A stretch of DNA of 64,000 nucleotides from Geobacter sp. SVR (GTDB lineage: Bacteria > Desulfobacterota > Desulfuromonadia > Geobacterales > Pseudopelobacteraceae), in the NCBI RefSeq assembly GCF_016865365.1, contig NZ_AP024469.1, forward strand, positions 2,200,501-2,264,500, in the 5' to 3' direction. Below, one piece after another: positions 8,207 to 16,625 of the stretch (position 1 is its first letter; the number at the start of each line of letters is the position of its first letter). The position numbers and the translations under genes are program-made. A model generated the notes under the pieces. That model saw only the letters and a program-made list of their open reading frames with translations, ran no database searches and was not told the DNA's origin.

Positions 8207-8752
8207 TCAGGGGAACAGGTCAGCCTCCCGGAAGAGGCGTCCCTGGCTGTCTTTGGCCGACAGGGAGGGAGTTCCCTGCAAAGGCCATTCGATGGCCAGG
8301 TCCGGGTCGTTCCATGCGATGCAGCGCTCGTGTTCCGGAAACCAGAAGTCGGTGGTAAGGTACAGGAATTCGGCATATTCGGACGTGACGCAGAAACCAT
8401 GGGCAAAGCCGGGTGGCACCCACAGTTGGCGCTTGTTCTCGGCCGAAAGAAACGCCCCGAACCATTGGCCGAAGGTCGGAGAACTGCGGCGGATATCCAC
8501 GGCCACATCGAATACCTCGCCCAAAATTACCCTCACCAGTTTGCCTTGGGGATGCTGGATCTGGTAATGCAGTCCGCGCAGAACCCCGCCGGCCGAACGT
8601 GAGTGGTTGTGCTGCACGAAATCCACATCCAGGCCGGTGGCTGCCTGCAATGATTTCCGGTTATAACTCTCGAAAAAGAACCCGCGCTCGTCGCCGAATA
8701 CCTTCGGTTCGATGATGAGCACATCGGGTATGGTGGTCGGGGTGATGTTCAT
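8207..8752 (-). CDS. rfbC: dTDP-4-dehydrorhamnose 3,5-epimerase
   Basis: The 181-residue protein is an RmlC-type cupin, the third enzyme of dTDP-L-rhamnose synthesis. Typical segments are IEPKVFGDERGFFFESYN, FVQHNHSRSAGGVLRGLHYQ (catalytic His in the second half), GEVFDVAVDIRRSSPTFG and WVPPGFAHGFCVTSE. The start at 8752 was chosen because the family N terminus (MNITPTTIPDVLIIEP) begins there; an open frame upstream to 8926 has no family similarity. It stands alone, about 22 kb from rfbB and rfbD and on the opposite strand, and no rfbA is in the window. Confidence 0.93.
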   Translation of the reverse strand: MNITPTTIPDVLIIEPKVFGDERGFFFESYNRKSLQAATGLDVDFVQHNHSRSAGGVLRGLHYQIQHPQGKLVRVILGEVFDVAVDIRRSSPTFGQWFGAFLSAENKRQLWVPPGFAHGFCVTSEYAEFLYLTTDFWFPEHERCIAWNDPDLAIEWPLQGTPSLSAKDSQGRLFREADLFP

Positions 8753-8988
8753 TGCAGGAAACTTCCCTTTGAATTTTTTCTCTGGCTGTTCCGGTGCCAT
8801 TGTGGAGCAATGCCGGGTAAAAAACCGGGCTGCAGCCATTTCGACGTCCCAGAGCCCGTTCCCTGAAAAGCTGCCGCAGCAAACCGGGCAACGGCACTGA
8901 CGGACCGGACCCCGAAAGAGTCCCACTTTTCTAGCAAATAAGAGCCGAATGCCGCAAGAGATTCTTTTCGGCTAAATACAGACCAGAG

Positions 8989-9017
8989 TTGGATTTTTGA
9001 AAAAAGCGGAGTATATT
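8989..9017 (+). promoter_or_regulatory. Sigma-70-type promoter of the M16 peptidase gene
   Basis: TTGGAT (8989-8994) and TATATT (9012-9017) are 17 bases apart. The predicted transcription start, about 7 bases after the -10 element, falls at or next to the ATG at 9025, which would make the message nearly leaderless. Confidence 0.6.
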
Positions 9018-9024
9018 AGTTACC

Positions 9025-10284
9025 ATGATTAAATCGACTATTCTTACCAACGGTGTCAGGGTCATCACCCATCGCGTCGAGCATATGCATACCGTTTCCA
9101 TTGGCATCTGGGTGGCCAACGGTACCCGTCATGAGTCCCTCGAACACAACGGCATCGCCCACTTCATCGAACACCTTCTCTTCAAAGGAACGGCCCGGCG
9201 CACGGCCCGGCAGATCTCACTGGAGATCGATTCCATGGGGGGCATTCTCAACGCCTTTACCGGGCACGAATACGTCTGTTACTACGCCAAGGTCCTGGCA
9301 AAATTTCTCCCCCGCGTCACTGATCTCCTGACGGACATATTTCTCGCCTCAACCTTCCCGGCAGAGGAGCTGGAGCGGGAACGCAAGGTGATCCTGCAGG
9401 AAATCAAGATGCGTGACGATCTGCCTGACGAATACATTCACGACCGCTTCCATCAGAGCTTCTGGAACGGTCATCCGCTGGGGCTGTCGATCCTCGGCAG
9501 CGAGGAGACCGTAGGGGGCATGTCCCGCCAGGACATCATGGACTACAAGGAGAGCCGCTACCGCCCGGAAGACATCATCATCTCGGCTGCAGGCAATATC
9601 GGGCATGAGGAACTGGTCGGGCTGATGGAAAGGGCCTTTTCCACCGTGACTTCGAACTGGTCGCCCCAGGAGCATGACTTTGTGCAGCCGTGCGGCCGCC
9701 AGGTCAATCTCTGTCAGCGCGACCTGGAGCAGACACTGATCTGCCTGGGGACGCGCGGGCTTTCACAGGACCATCCCGACCGGTTCGCCCTGTTCCTGCT
9801 CAACACCATATTGGGTGGCGGCATGAGTTCGCGGCTGTTCCAAGAGGTGCGCGAGAAGAAGGGGTTGGCCTATTCGGTCTACTCATATGTCATTTCCCAT
9901 GCTGATACCGGCTCGCTGGTCGTGCATGCCGGAACCGAAAAAGAGCATTGTCGGGAAACCATCGCCATTGCACTGGAAGAGATGGGACGCCTCAAGCGGG
10001 AGCCCGTTCCGCACGATGAACTCGATTCGGCCCGGGAACAGCTGAAGGGCAAACTGCTCATGTCTCTGGAAAGCAGCGACAGCCTGATGACACGCCTGGC
10101 GAAAAACGAGATCTACCTGAAGCGGCACCAGTCGGTGGAGGAAATTCTGGCCGGATTCGACAAGGTGACCTCAGAGGACATTCAGCGCTTGGGAAGCGAG
10201 TTGTTCGATGGAGAGTGCCTCAACCTGGAAGTGATGGGCAAAACCGATGAGATGGGCCTGACGGTCGACATTCTGCAGCTCTGA
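9025..10284 (+). CDS. M16 family zinc metallopeptidase (processing-peptidase-like)
   Basis: This 419-residue protein belongs to the insulinase/processing peptidase family. The inverted zinc motif HFIEHLLFKG (HxxEH) is near residue 47, and the downstream Glu ligand lies in the E-rich segment around residues 120-130. The second, non-catalytic half carries the family GGGMSSRLFQEVREKKGLAY stretch. A single chain of this length is the form commonly found next to pnp and dut in Geobacter relatives; here dut follows but is convergent. A GCGGAG sequence lies 13 bases before the ATG, farther than usual. Physiological substrate is unknown. Confidence 0.9.
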   Translation: MIKSTILTNGVRVITHRVEHMHTVSIGIWVANGTRHESLEHNGIAHFIEHLLFKGTARRTARQISLEIDSMGGILNAFTGHEYVCYYAKVLAKFLPRVTDLLTDIFLASTFPAEELERERKVILQEIKMRDDLPDEYIHDRFHQSFWNGHPLGLSILGSEETVGGMSRQDIMDYKESRYRPEDIIISAAGNIGHEELVGLMERAFSTVTSNWSPQEHDFVQPCGRQVNLCQRDLEQTLICLGTRGLSQDHPDRFALFLLNTILGGGMSSRLFQEVREKKGLAYSVYSYVISHADTGSLVVHAGTEKEHCRETIAIALEEMGRLKREPVPHDELDSAREQLKGKLLMSLESSDSLMTRLAKNEIYLKRHQSVEEILAGFDKVTSEDIQRLGSELFDGECLNLEVMGKTDEMGLTVDILQL

Positions 10285-10325
10285 TCGGACTGCGGCGCCG
10301 TCTGCGGACAAGCGGCAACTGGATC

Positions 10326-10365
10326 GCAAAGCCTCCCCTGGCAGAACCGGGGGAGGCTTTGCTTT
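10326..10365 (+). terminator. Rho-independent terminator after the M16 peptidase gene
   Basis: A perfect 13-bp stem (10326-10338 with 10350-10362) with an 11-base loop is followed by TTTT on the plus strand. The T run touches the stop codon of the convergent dut gene. Confidence 0.9.
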
Positions 10366-10830
10366 TCACCCCCGCCCGGTATGACCGAACCCTCCTGCGC
10401 CCCGGGCGCTCTCCTGGCTGAATTCCTCCACCACCTCCAGGGCAACCTGGGTCACCGGCACGAACATCATCTGGCAGACGCGTTCGCCTGGCTCGATCGT
10501 GTAGGGTTGGTGTCCGCGGTTGTGAATGCCTATTCCGATCTCCCCCTGATAATCGGAATCGATCACGCCGACGGTATTGGCCAAGACAATGCCGTGCTTG
10601 ATGCCAAGGCCCGAACGGGGCACCAGGAGCGCCACCAGCCCTGGATCGTGAATGCTGATGGCTATGCCGCTGGGGATCATACAGGTCTCTCCCGGCTGCA
10701 GGGTGTGCGGTTCGCTCAGGCAGGCGCGCAGGTCCATGGCAGCCGCCCCACCGGTGGCGTAGGTTGGAAGCGGAATCTGCGTACCCACCAGCGGGTTCAT
10801 GATTTTGGTTTCAATTTTATGCCTGTTCAT
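10366..10830 (-). CDS. dut: Deoxyuridine 5'-triphosphate nucleotidohydrolase (dUTPase)
   Basis: The protein hydrolyses dUTP to dUMP, keeping uracil out of DNA and supplying dTMP synthesis. All five trimeric dUTPase motifs are present: [14 protein letters not shown], the substrate-binding [21 protein letters not shown], and the C-terminal glycine-rich [10 protein letters not shown] that closes over the active site. The length is 154 residues from the ATG at 10830, which aligns with the usual N terminus and has GGA upstream; an ATG at 10842 would add four residues. It converges on the M16 gene and is divergent from the M29 aminopeptidase. Confidence 0.95.
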   Translation of the reverse strand: MNRHKIETKIMNPLVGTQIPLPTYATGGAAAMDLRACLSEPHTLQPGETCMIPSGIAISIHDPGLVALLVPRSGLGIKHGIVLANTVGVIDSDYQGEIGIGIHNRGHQPYTIEPGERVCQMMFVPVTQVALEVVEEFSQESARGAGGFGHTGRG

Positions 10831-10976
10831 GTAGATTTCCATAGTTGCGGTGGCGGTGAGTGATGCCGCGACAGAGTAACAAAGAACTGTGAAATTGACA
10901 CCCGAAATCTGGATCGAAGAAGGAATCGGTGGGGAGGCTGCACTGAAAATTCTCCGGTCCGGTCGGAAGGAACTGA

Positions 10977-12080
10977 ATGAGAGATCCGCGCATTGTCCAA
11001 TTCGCCGAGGTGCTTGTCGATTATTCCACTCGCGTCAAAAAAGGAGATGTGGTCCTGATCAACGCCGCCGGGCTGGAAGCGGCGCCCCTGGTGAAGGAAC
11101 TCCATGCGCTCTGCCTGAAACGCGGCGCCCGGTATGTCGAGTACACATTTTCCGTTCCGGAGATCGACCGCACTTTCTACAATCTGGCCACAAAGCAGCA
11201 ACTGGCCTATTTCCCGCAGCATAAGCTGGACTTCTTCAAAACGGTGACCGTGTACATCGGCATCGCTGCCGGCAATAACTCCATGGTGATGGCCAATGCC
11301 CGCCAGGATGCCATGGTGGCCTACCAGAAGGTCGTCAAGCCCCTGATCGACCAGCGCGTCAAGCATACCCGCTGGGTTGTCACCCGCTTTCCGACCCACG
11401 CCGCTGCCCAGGAAGCCAGGATGAGCCTGGATGAGTACGAGGACTATCTCTTTTCCGCCTGCTGCATCGACTGGGTGAAAGAGTCACGCAAGCAGGACAA
11501 GCTCAAGAAGCTGATGGACAGGACCGATCAGGTCCGCATTGTGGCGCCCGATACCGACCTGCGCTTCAGCATCGCCGGCCTGCCGGGCATCAAGTGCGAC
11601 GGTCGCCTCAACATGCCGGACGGCGAGGTGTTCTCGGCACCGGTGAAGGATTCGGTTCAGGGCCATATCACCTACAACTGTCCCAGCATTTATCAGGGCA
11701 AGGAATTCAATGCCGTCCATTTCAAATTCAAGGATGGCAGGATTGTCGAAGCCACAGCCGACGGCGGGATGACCGGTCCGCTCAACAAGATTCTCGATAC
11801 CGATGCCGGCGCCCGTTACATCGGCGAATTCTCTCTGGGGATCAATCCCGGTATCCGTCAGCCGATGCGCAACATCCTGTTCGACGAGAAGATCTTCGGC
11901 TCGATCCACTTCACTCCCGGCGAGGCCTACGATGAATGCGACAACGGCAACCGTTCCGCAGTCCATTGGGACCTGGTCAGGCTGTTGACCGATGGGGGCG
12001 AGATCTGGTTCGACGGTGTCCTGATACAGAAAAACGGCCTGTTTGTGCACAAAGACCTGCTGGAGCTGAATCCGCTGTAA
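10977..12080 (+). CDS. M29 family metallo-aminopeptidase
   Basis: This 367-residue protein matches the thermophilic aminopeptidase (AmpS/PepS, M29) family, cytosolic dinuclear metalloenzymes that remove N-terminal residues from peptides. Candidate metal ligands sit in family segments: Glu in [11 protein letters not shown], Glu in [16 protein letters not shown], His in [12 protein letters not shown] and Asp in VHWDLV. The ATG follows GGAAGGAACTGA. The next gene starts 12 bases downstream, so it may lead an operon with the two hypotheticals and the DUF815 ATPase. Confidence 0.88.
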   Translation: MRDPRIVQFAEVLVDYSTRVKKGDVVLINAAGLEAAPLVKELHALCLKRGARYVEYTFSVPEIDRTFYNLATKQQLAYFPQHKLDFFKTVTVYIGIAAGNNSMVMANARQDAMVAYQKVVKPLIDQRVKHTRWVVTRFPTHAAAQEARMSLDEYEDYLFSACCIDWVKESRKQDKLKKLMDRTDQVRIVAPDTDLRFSIAGLPGIKCDGRLNMPDGEVFSAPVKDSVQGHITYNCPSIYQGKEFNAVHFKFKDGRIVEATADGGMTGPLNKILDTDAGARYIGEFSLGINPGIRQPMRNILFDEKIFGSIHFTPGEAYDECDNGNRSAVHWDLVRLLTDGGEIWFDGVLIQKNGLFVHKDLLELNPL

Positions 12081-12092
12081 AGAGACCGATAC

Positions 12093-12629
12093 ATGACCGA
12101 TCAGAAAAATCCGATAATTGAATTCGAGCACGACGATTTCGAGTTTGCCTCCATGGAGGAAGAACTCCAGGTTGACGAACGCTGCCAATCGCTGCTCTAC
12201 AGCTTCTACCAGTACCTTCAGGCCAGTGGCATGGCCCCGGAGGCAGCCTCGGAACTGGCCTTCAGCGCCGACTATTACCTGCGGGATTACCTGCTCGACT
12301 TTGCCCGGCAGAACGTGATGCGCCCCAAGCCAGGCATTGTCAGGCTCTTTGCGGCCACCTGGTTCGTGACCCATACTCTCGACCCGGAAATGAAGGTGCT
12401 CGAACGTCATCTGGAGGCGATTCGCCAATTCTACCGCTTTCTGCACGGCCAGCATTTCATCTCGGTCGAGGAATTGGCCGGTATCGAGCACGAGGCGGCG
12501 CAGTTGGACTATTACCGCCAGCGCATCGAAAGTTTCCTGGCGATCCATGGTGACGGTTATTTCGCCTGGGAGGCCGAGTGTCCGCTGCAGGCCGATTTCC
12601 TGAAACAGGATGTGCAAAACCATGGCTAA
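12093..12629 (+). CDS. Conserved hypothetical protein, acidic helical
   Basis: I do not recognise a characterised family in this 178-residue protein. The first 30 residues are strongly acidic (FEHDDFEFASMEEELQVDE); the rest is predicted helical with many aromatic residues, no signal peptide and no membrane segment, so it is probably cytosolic. It starts 12 bases after the M29 gene and its end overlaps the next gene by 8 bases. That packing, continuing into the DUF815 ATPase, suggests a shared transcript and perhaps a shared function. Confidence 0.72.
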   Translation: MTDQKNPIIEFEHDDFEFASMEEELQVDERCQSLLYSFYQYLQASGMAPEAASELAFSADYYLRDYLLDFARQNVMRPKPGIVRLFAATWFVTHTLDPEMKVLERHLEAIRQFYRFLHGQHFISVEELAGIEHEAAQLDYYRQRIESFLAIHGDGYFAWEAECPLQADFLKQDVQNHG

Positions 12630-13020
12630 GACATCCAAGCAGATGACAGTGACGATCCTGGACCAGGAGCATGTCAGGAAAGACTGGTTTTTCGACTTTG
12701 CCGGAGAACCCTTCGAGCTCTTCTTCAGCGGCTTGGCCAAGGAAATGCGGAAGATGGGGGTGCTCCTGCAGAAGGTCCACAACCAGGACGTCCGGATCAC
12801 CGTCAACAGTTACGCCGACCTCCTGAACGCGGTCAAGATTTCCTCTCCCGAAGACGGCCACACCAACCAGTGCGTCGGGCATATCGTCGGCAAGAGCGAA
12901 AAGCTGGATATCATGGATGATATCCGCACGGCTGTGCGCCGCGTTGCGTTTGCCCCGGAAACCATAGCCCCGGCCAGCGAATTCAGAAAGGTATGCCACA
13001 ACTGTGGTTGCGGGTGTTGA
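12622..13020 (+). CDS. Conserved hypothetical protein with a Cys-rich C-terminal tail
   Basis: The 132-residue product is not assignable to a known family. Its striking feature is the last eight residues, CHNCGCGC, four cysteines and a histidine that look like a metal or cluster site, or a redox tail. The N-terminal part (VTILDQEHVRKDWFFDFAGEP) looks globular and soluble. An ATG at 12610 is possible, but it sits too close to the AGGA sequence; the ATG at 12622 is spaced better. It overlaps the preceding gene by 8 bases and the DUF815 ATPase begins 6 bases after its stop. Confidence 0.7.
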   Translation: MAKTSKQMTVTILDQEHVRKDWFFDFAGEPFELFFSGLAKEMRKMGVLLQKVHNQDVRITVNSYADLLNAVKISSPEDGHTNQCVGHIVGKSEKLDIMDDIRTAVRRVAFAPETIAPASEFRKVCHNCGCGC

Positions 13021-13026
13021 GCCGGT

Positions 13027-13947
13027 ATGAACGTCTCTACCGATAAATTCGATGCCCTGGTGGAAAAGATCGAACGTCTCATCGATCGGCTGGCGCCCGA
13101 TACAGCCGTTTCCCCTGATTTCGACAACTGCTTCGCTTTTCGCTGGGAAGGCTCGGGAGAAACGGGGGGACTCATTGGGGTTGCCAACCCCCATCTCTAC
13201 GACCTGAACGATCTGGTGGGGGTCGATGACATCCGCGACGAAGTGGTCCGCAATACGGCCCAATTCGTCGCTGGAGTGCCGGCCAACAATGTACTGCTGT
13301 GGGGCGAGCGGGGCTGCGGTAAATCGTCGCTGGTCAAGGGGCTGTTGAAACCTTTTGCCCCCGGCGGCTTGCGGATCGTGGAGCTGAAACGTTGGGACAT
13401 CATGTCGCTGCCCCGGATCGTTTCGCAGTTGAGAGGCGTTCCCCGCTACTTCATCCTCTTTTGCGACGACCTCTCTTTTGACGAAGGGGAGGGGGATTTC
13501 CGGGCCCTGAAGACGCTGCTGGATGGCGATATCGAAGAACGCCCGGCCAACGTCCTGATCTATGCCACCTCAAATCGCCGTCACCTGATGCCTGAGCTGA
13601 CGCGCGATACCCGTGGAGACAGCGAAATCCATCCCGAGGAGGCGGAGGGGGAAAAACTGGCCCTGTCCGACCGCTTCGGCCTCTCTTTCGGCTTTTACCG
13701 TTTGAGCCAGGACGAATATCTCTCCATTGTCCGGCATTACGCCGAACGGCGAAACCTTCCATTGACAGATGAAGAACTGTGCGATAAGGCCTTGATGTGG
13801 TCGCTGGATAGTGCCAGGCGAAGCGGCCGCTCCGCGCGGCAGTTCATCGATGACCTGGAAGGCCGGCTCCGCGTGCGGGAGCTGAACCTGTCCGTTGATT
13901 CACGCGGAACTGTCCGTTCTCCAACGGCGAAGAAGAAATCGCTGTAA
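13027..13947 (+). CDS. DUF815 family AAA-type ATPase
   Basis: This 306-residue protein is a DUF815 (YifB-unrelated) P-loop ATPase. It shows the family lead-in DLVGVDDIRDEVVRNTAQF, Walker A GERGCGKSS near residue 98, Walker B RYFILFCDDLSF near residue 145, a sensor-1-like NVLIYATSNRRHL, and a C-terminal helical lid with SARRSGRSARQFIDDL. Members are cytosolic and have no firmly known role. The start ATG is 6 bases after the Cys-tailed gene and has no strong Shine-Dalgarno sequence, which suggests translational coupling. The close packing with two uncharacterised genes makes partner or substrate relations likely. Confidence 0.88.
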   Translation: MNVSTDKFDALVEKIERLIDRLAPDTAVSPDFDNCFAFRWEGSGETGGLIGVANPHLYDLNDLVGVDDIRDEVVRNTAQFVAGVPANNVLLWGERGCGKSSLVKGLLKPFAPGGLRIVELKRWDIMSLPRIVSQLRGVPRYFILFCDDLSFDEGEGDFRALKTLLDGDIEERPANVLIYATSNRRHLMPELTRDTRGDSEIHPEEAEGEKLALSDRFGLSFGFYRLSQDEYLSIVRHYAERRNLPLTDEELCDKALMWSLDSARRSGRSARQFIDDLEGRLRVRELNLSVDSRGTVRSPTAKKKSL

Positions 13948-13981
13948 ACCCCTGCGCCATTTTCCGAAGGAGACAGTACGC

Positions 13982-14821
13982 ATGTCCACTGCCATCATAC
14001 CGGAAACCGTCAGGAAGCTGCTGGCCTCCCAACCCATCGAGCTGCCCATTTTCCATCCGGTGGCCCTCAAGCTGCAACAGATGCTGTCCACCTGCGATTT
14101 TACCATCGACGAAGTTGCCCTGGTCGCCAATGAAGACATGGCCCTGGCCAGCCAGATGCTCAAGATGGCCAACTCCCCCATGTACATGGGGCGCACCCGG
14201 GTCGCCACCATCAAGGAAGCGGTCATCCGCCTGGGGGCCCAATCCGTCACCAATATCGCCCTGGCAGCCTCTCAGGCGACTGCGCATGCTTCCGGCAATC
14301 CAGCCCTTGACCGGTACATGAAGGCTCTTTGGCAGCACAGCCACGGCTGCGCCCTTGGCGCCCGCTGGGTTGCCCTGAATTGCGGAATGCGCGGCACTGC
14401 CGATGAGAATTACCTGGCAGCGCTCTTGCACGATGTCGGAAAGCTCTACCTTCTCAAGTCGATCGAGCGTCTGGTGGATGCCGGGGTTATCAGTTCCCTG
14501 TTCGACGATGAACTGATAATGGAGATTTTCGAAGCCATGCATGTTGAACAGGGATTGCGGCTGGTACAGCACTGGAATTTCCCCGGCATGTACTGCGACG
14601 TCATTATGTCGCATCACGCCGAGGAATGGGATGCGGCAAACAGGATGCTGGCCATGGTCCGTTTCGTCAATCTGGCCTGCCGCAGAATGGGCCTGGGGCT
14701 CAAACATGAGCCGGGGCTGGCGCTGATTGAAACGCAGGAAGCACGGATCCTGGGCATCGGCGAGTTTCAGATTGCCGAGTTGCTGGAGCTGCTGGAAGAA
14801 AGCAGGGATGCGGAAGTATAG
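13982..14821 (+). CDS. HDOD domain signalling protein
   Basis: This 279-residue protein is a single HDOD domain, a degenerate HD-hydrolase relative found in bacterial signalling and motility networks and generally lacking catalysis. Diagnostic segments are DEVALVANEDMALASQMLKMANSP near residues 40-63, TIKEAVIRLGAQSVTNIAL, and the HD-like LAALLHDVGKLYLL followed by MSHHAEEWDAA. The start at 13982 is preferred over an upstream ATG because GAAGGAGA lies 9 bases before it. It sits between the DUF815 group and the polysaccharide cluster with no visible functional link to either. Confidence 0.88.
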   Translation: MSTAIIPETVRKLLASQPIELPIFHPVALKLQQMLSTCDFTIDEVALVANEDMALASQMLKMANSPMYMGRTRVATIKEAVIRLGAQSVTNIALAASQATAHASGNPALDRYMKALWQHSHGCALGARWVALNCGMRGTADENYLAALLHDVGKLYLLKSIERLVDAGVISSLFDDELIMEIFEAMHVEQGLRLVQHWNFPGMYCDVIMSHHAEEWDAANRMLAMVRFVNLACRRMGLGLKHEPGLALIETQEARILGIGEFQIAELLELLEESRDAEV

Positions 14822-14835
14822 TTTCAGGTAGGCTG

Positions 14836-15723
14836 ATGCCTGTCGGCAATGTGGGTTGGATTTTGTCAGACTTCAAATCGTTCATACAGCTTCTGCGGCC
14901 GCGTCAATGGCTGAAGAACCTGATGCTGTACTTCCCCCCGTTTCTGGGGGGAACTCTGCTACAGCCCGGAACGGCTTTCCGCGGAATACTTCCCTTTGTC
15001 GCGTTCAGCATGGTTTCGAGCGCAACCTACATCGTCAACGATACCTTTGATTATCGCAACGACCGCCATCATCCGGAAAAATGCAAGCGCCCGCTGCCTT
15101 CGGGCCGTGTTTCGATCCCGGCCGCGCTTGTATTGGCGGCATGCCTCGCCTCAGGCGGCATCGGCCTGGCCAGTCTGTCATACTCTCCCGCCTTTCTGAT
15201 CATCCTCTGTCTCTATCTCGGCATTTCAGTGGCGTATTCGTTCCGGCTGAAGGACATTCCGCTGGTCGACATCTTCTGCATCTCTGCCGGTTTTCTGCTG
15301 AGGCTCGAAGCGGGAGGCGCCGTTTTCGGCCTCGCCATCTCGCAATGGCTGTTTCTGAGCGTGTTTCTGCTCTCGATTTTTCTCAGTTCCGGCAAGCGTA
15401 TTGCCGAGAAGCAGAAGTTGGCCGGCGGCGCTGTACTGCATCGCAAGGCGTTGGATGGATATCCTGCTGGACTACTGGATGCGATCATGCAGATGAGCGG
15501 CGGGGCTGTGCTGGTCACGTACACCATGTATGCCATTTCCCGTCATTCCTCTCTTTTGGTGTACACCGTCCCCTTGTGCTGCTTCGGCTTGTTCAGGTAC
15601 TTGCTGCGCATCCGGAGAGGGGAGGGGGGAGACCCGACCGAGTCCCTGACAAAGGATGTCCCCTTGTTTCTCGTGGGTCTGATCTGGGCTATCATGGTGG
15701 GATGGGGGATTTACGGCCGATGA
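14836..15723 (+). CDS. UbiA-family transferase, polyprenyl-phosphate phosphoribosyltransferase (DPPR synthase)-like
   Basis: The 295-residue integral membrane protein has the UbiA-type pattern of many hydrophobic helices and an Asp-rich motif, YIVNDTFDYRNDRHHPEKCK followed by RPLPSG, which is the form seen in decaprenyl-phosphate phosphoribosyltransferases rather than in quinone-pathway enzymes. The N-terminal LRPRQWLKNLMLYFPP is also typical of that subgroup. Such enzymes attach phosphoribose to a polyprenyl phosphate carrier, a donor for arabinofuranose or ribofuranose residues. It opens the polysaccharide cluster and overlaps the next glycosyltransferase by ATGA, which supports a glycan role. 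The exact lipid and sugar are inferred. Confidence 0.82.
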   Translation: MPVGNVGWILSDFKSFIQLLRPRQWLKNLMLYFPPFLGGTLLQPGTAFRGILPFVAFSMVSSATYIVNDTFDYRNDRHHPEKCKRPLPSGRVSIPAALVLAACLASGGIGLASLSYSPAFLIILCLYLGISVAYSFRLKDIPLVDIFCISAGFLLRLEAGGAVFGLAISQWLFLSVFLLSIFLSSGKRIAEKQKLAGGAVLHRKALDGYPAGLLDAIMQMSGGAVLVTYTMYAISRHSSLLVYTVPLCCFGLFRYLLRIRRGEGGDPTESLTKDVPLFLVGLIWAIMVGWGIYGR

Positions 15724-16622
15724 GAGATGCCTTTCTGCGCACGCTGTACCGTCTGTTCCCGTTCGATTTGCGTGGCGACTGCCCGGTGCCTCCATCGCGT
15801 GAGGGAATACGGATTTCCTGCATTATCAATTTTTACGGCCGTCTCGATCTTTTGAACGGCATCCTTCATTCCCTTGCCCAGCAGCAGTATGACAGAGAGC
15901 TCTTTGAAGTCGTGCTGGTCGAGGATCGTAATGGAACCGAAGCCGGACGACACCTTGCGAAAGATTTTAGCTCCTCACTGCAAACGGTCTATCTGCCGCT
16001 GGACAAGAATTTCGGGAACATGGGCTATTCAAGGAACTATGGTCTGCGTCATTCCCGGGGCGAGATAGTTCTTTTTCTCGACGACGACACGGTCCTGCTG
16101 CAGCAAGATTTTCTTGAAGTACTCGATGATGAATTCAGACGTAAACCAAGGGCAGACGCGATAATTCCTCATGGTCACGCCAGCTTTGCCTTGATCGAGG
16201 GGCAGTATGACCATCATGATCCCTACTTCATGACCAGTCGTTGTACTGCGTATCGACGGCAGGTCCTTGCGGAGCTGGGAGGATTTGTGTCGCACTTCGT
16301 GGGTCAGGAGGATGTGGAGTTCGTTGTCAGGTTTCTGCTGGCGGGTAAAATTTCCATCTGTGCAGCTGGCTTGAATTACTTTCATCCCCCCTTGTTGGTC
16401 CCCAATTTTCGCAAGCCCAAAGCTGTAGGCCACTCCTTCTATCGCCTGAAAGCGCGTTATCCGGTCTTGCTGTGGCTGCTGGTCCTGATCAATTGTTCAC
16501 GCCATGCGCCGCTGTATCTCCTGCCTGCCAGGCGCTGCCGGGAGATGGGACGGTTTGGGATCGGGTTTCTGGCGGGGGTGCTTGTTTCGCTTTTCAAAAA
16601 AGAAGGGTTTCACTACAATTAA
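15720..16622 (+). CDS. Glycosyltransferase family 2
   Basis: The 300-residue protein has a GT-A nucleotide-sugar fold. It begins its domain with ISCIINFYGRLDLLNGILHSL, shows the Asp motif FLDDDTVLL near residue 122, and has a later acceptor-side segment HFVGQEDVEFVVRFLLAG. A hydrophobic C-terminal region (LLWLLVLINC and FLAGVLVSLF) suggests membrane association. The ATG at 15720 overlaps the UbiA gene stop; a much longer upstream open frame exists but lies inside the UbiA gene. It is part of the polysaccharide operon, followed 3 bases later by wzm. Confidence 0.85.
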   Translation: MRDAFLRTLYRLFPFDLRGDCPVPPSREGIRISCIINFYGRLDLLNGILHSLAQQQYDRELFEVVLVEDRNGTEAGRHLAKDFSSSLQTVYLPLDKNFGNMGYSRNYGLRHSRGEIVLFLDDDTVLLQQDFLEVLDDEFRRKPRADAIIPHGHASFALIEGQYDHHDPYFMTSRCTAYRRQVLAELGGFVSHFVGQEDVEFVVRFLLAGKISICAAGLNYFHPPLLVPNFRKPKAVGHSFYRLKARYPVLLWLLVLINCSRHAPLYLLPARRCREMGRFGIGFLAGVLVSLFKKEGFHYN

Positions 16623-16625
16623 CGC

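Noticed and set aside
8186-8602. Plus-strand 138-codon frame opposite rfbC
   Set aside because: It is the reverse shadow of rfbC and has no domain.
15081-15719. Upstream extension of the GT2 frame inside the UbiA gene
   Set aside because: The extension is in another frame of a real gene; the ATGA overlap at 15720 gives the correct start.
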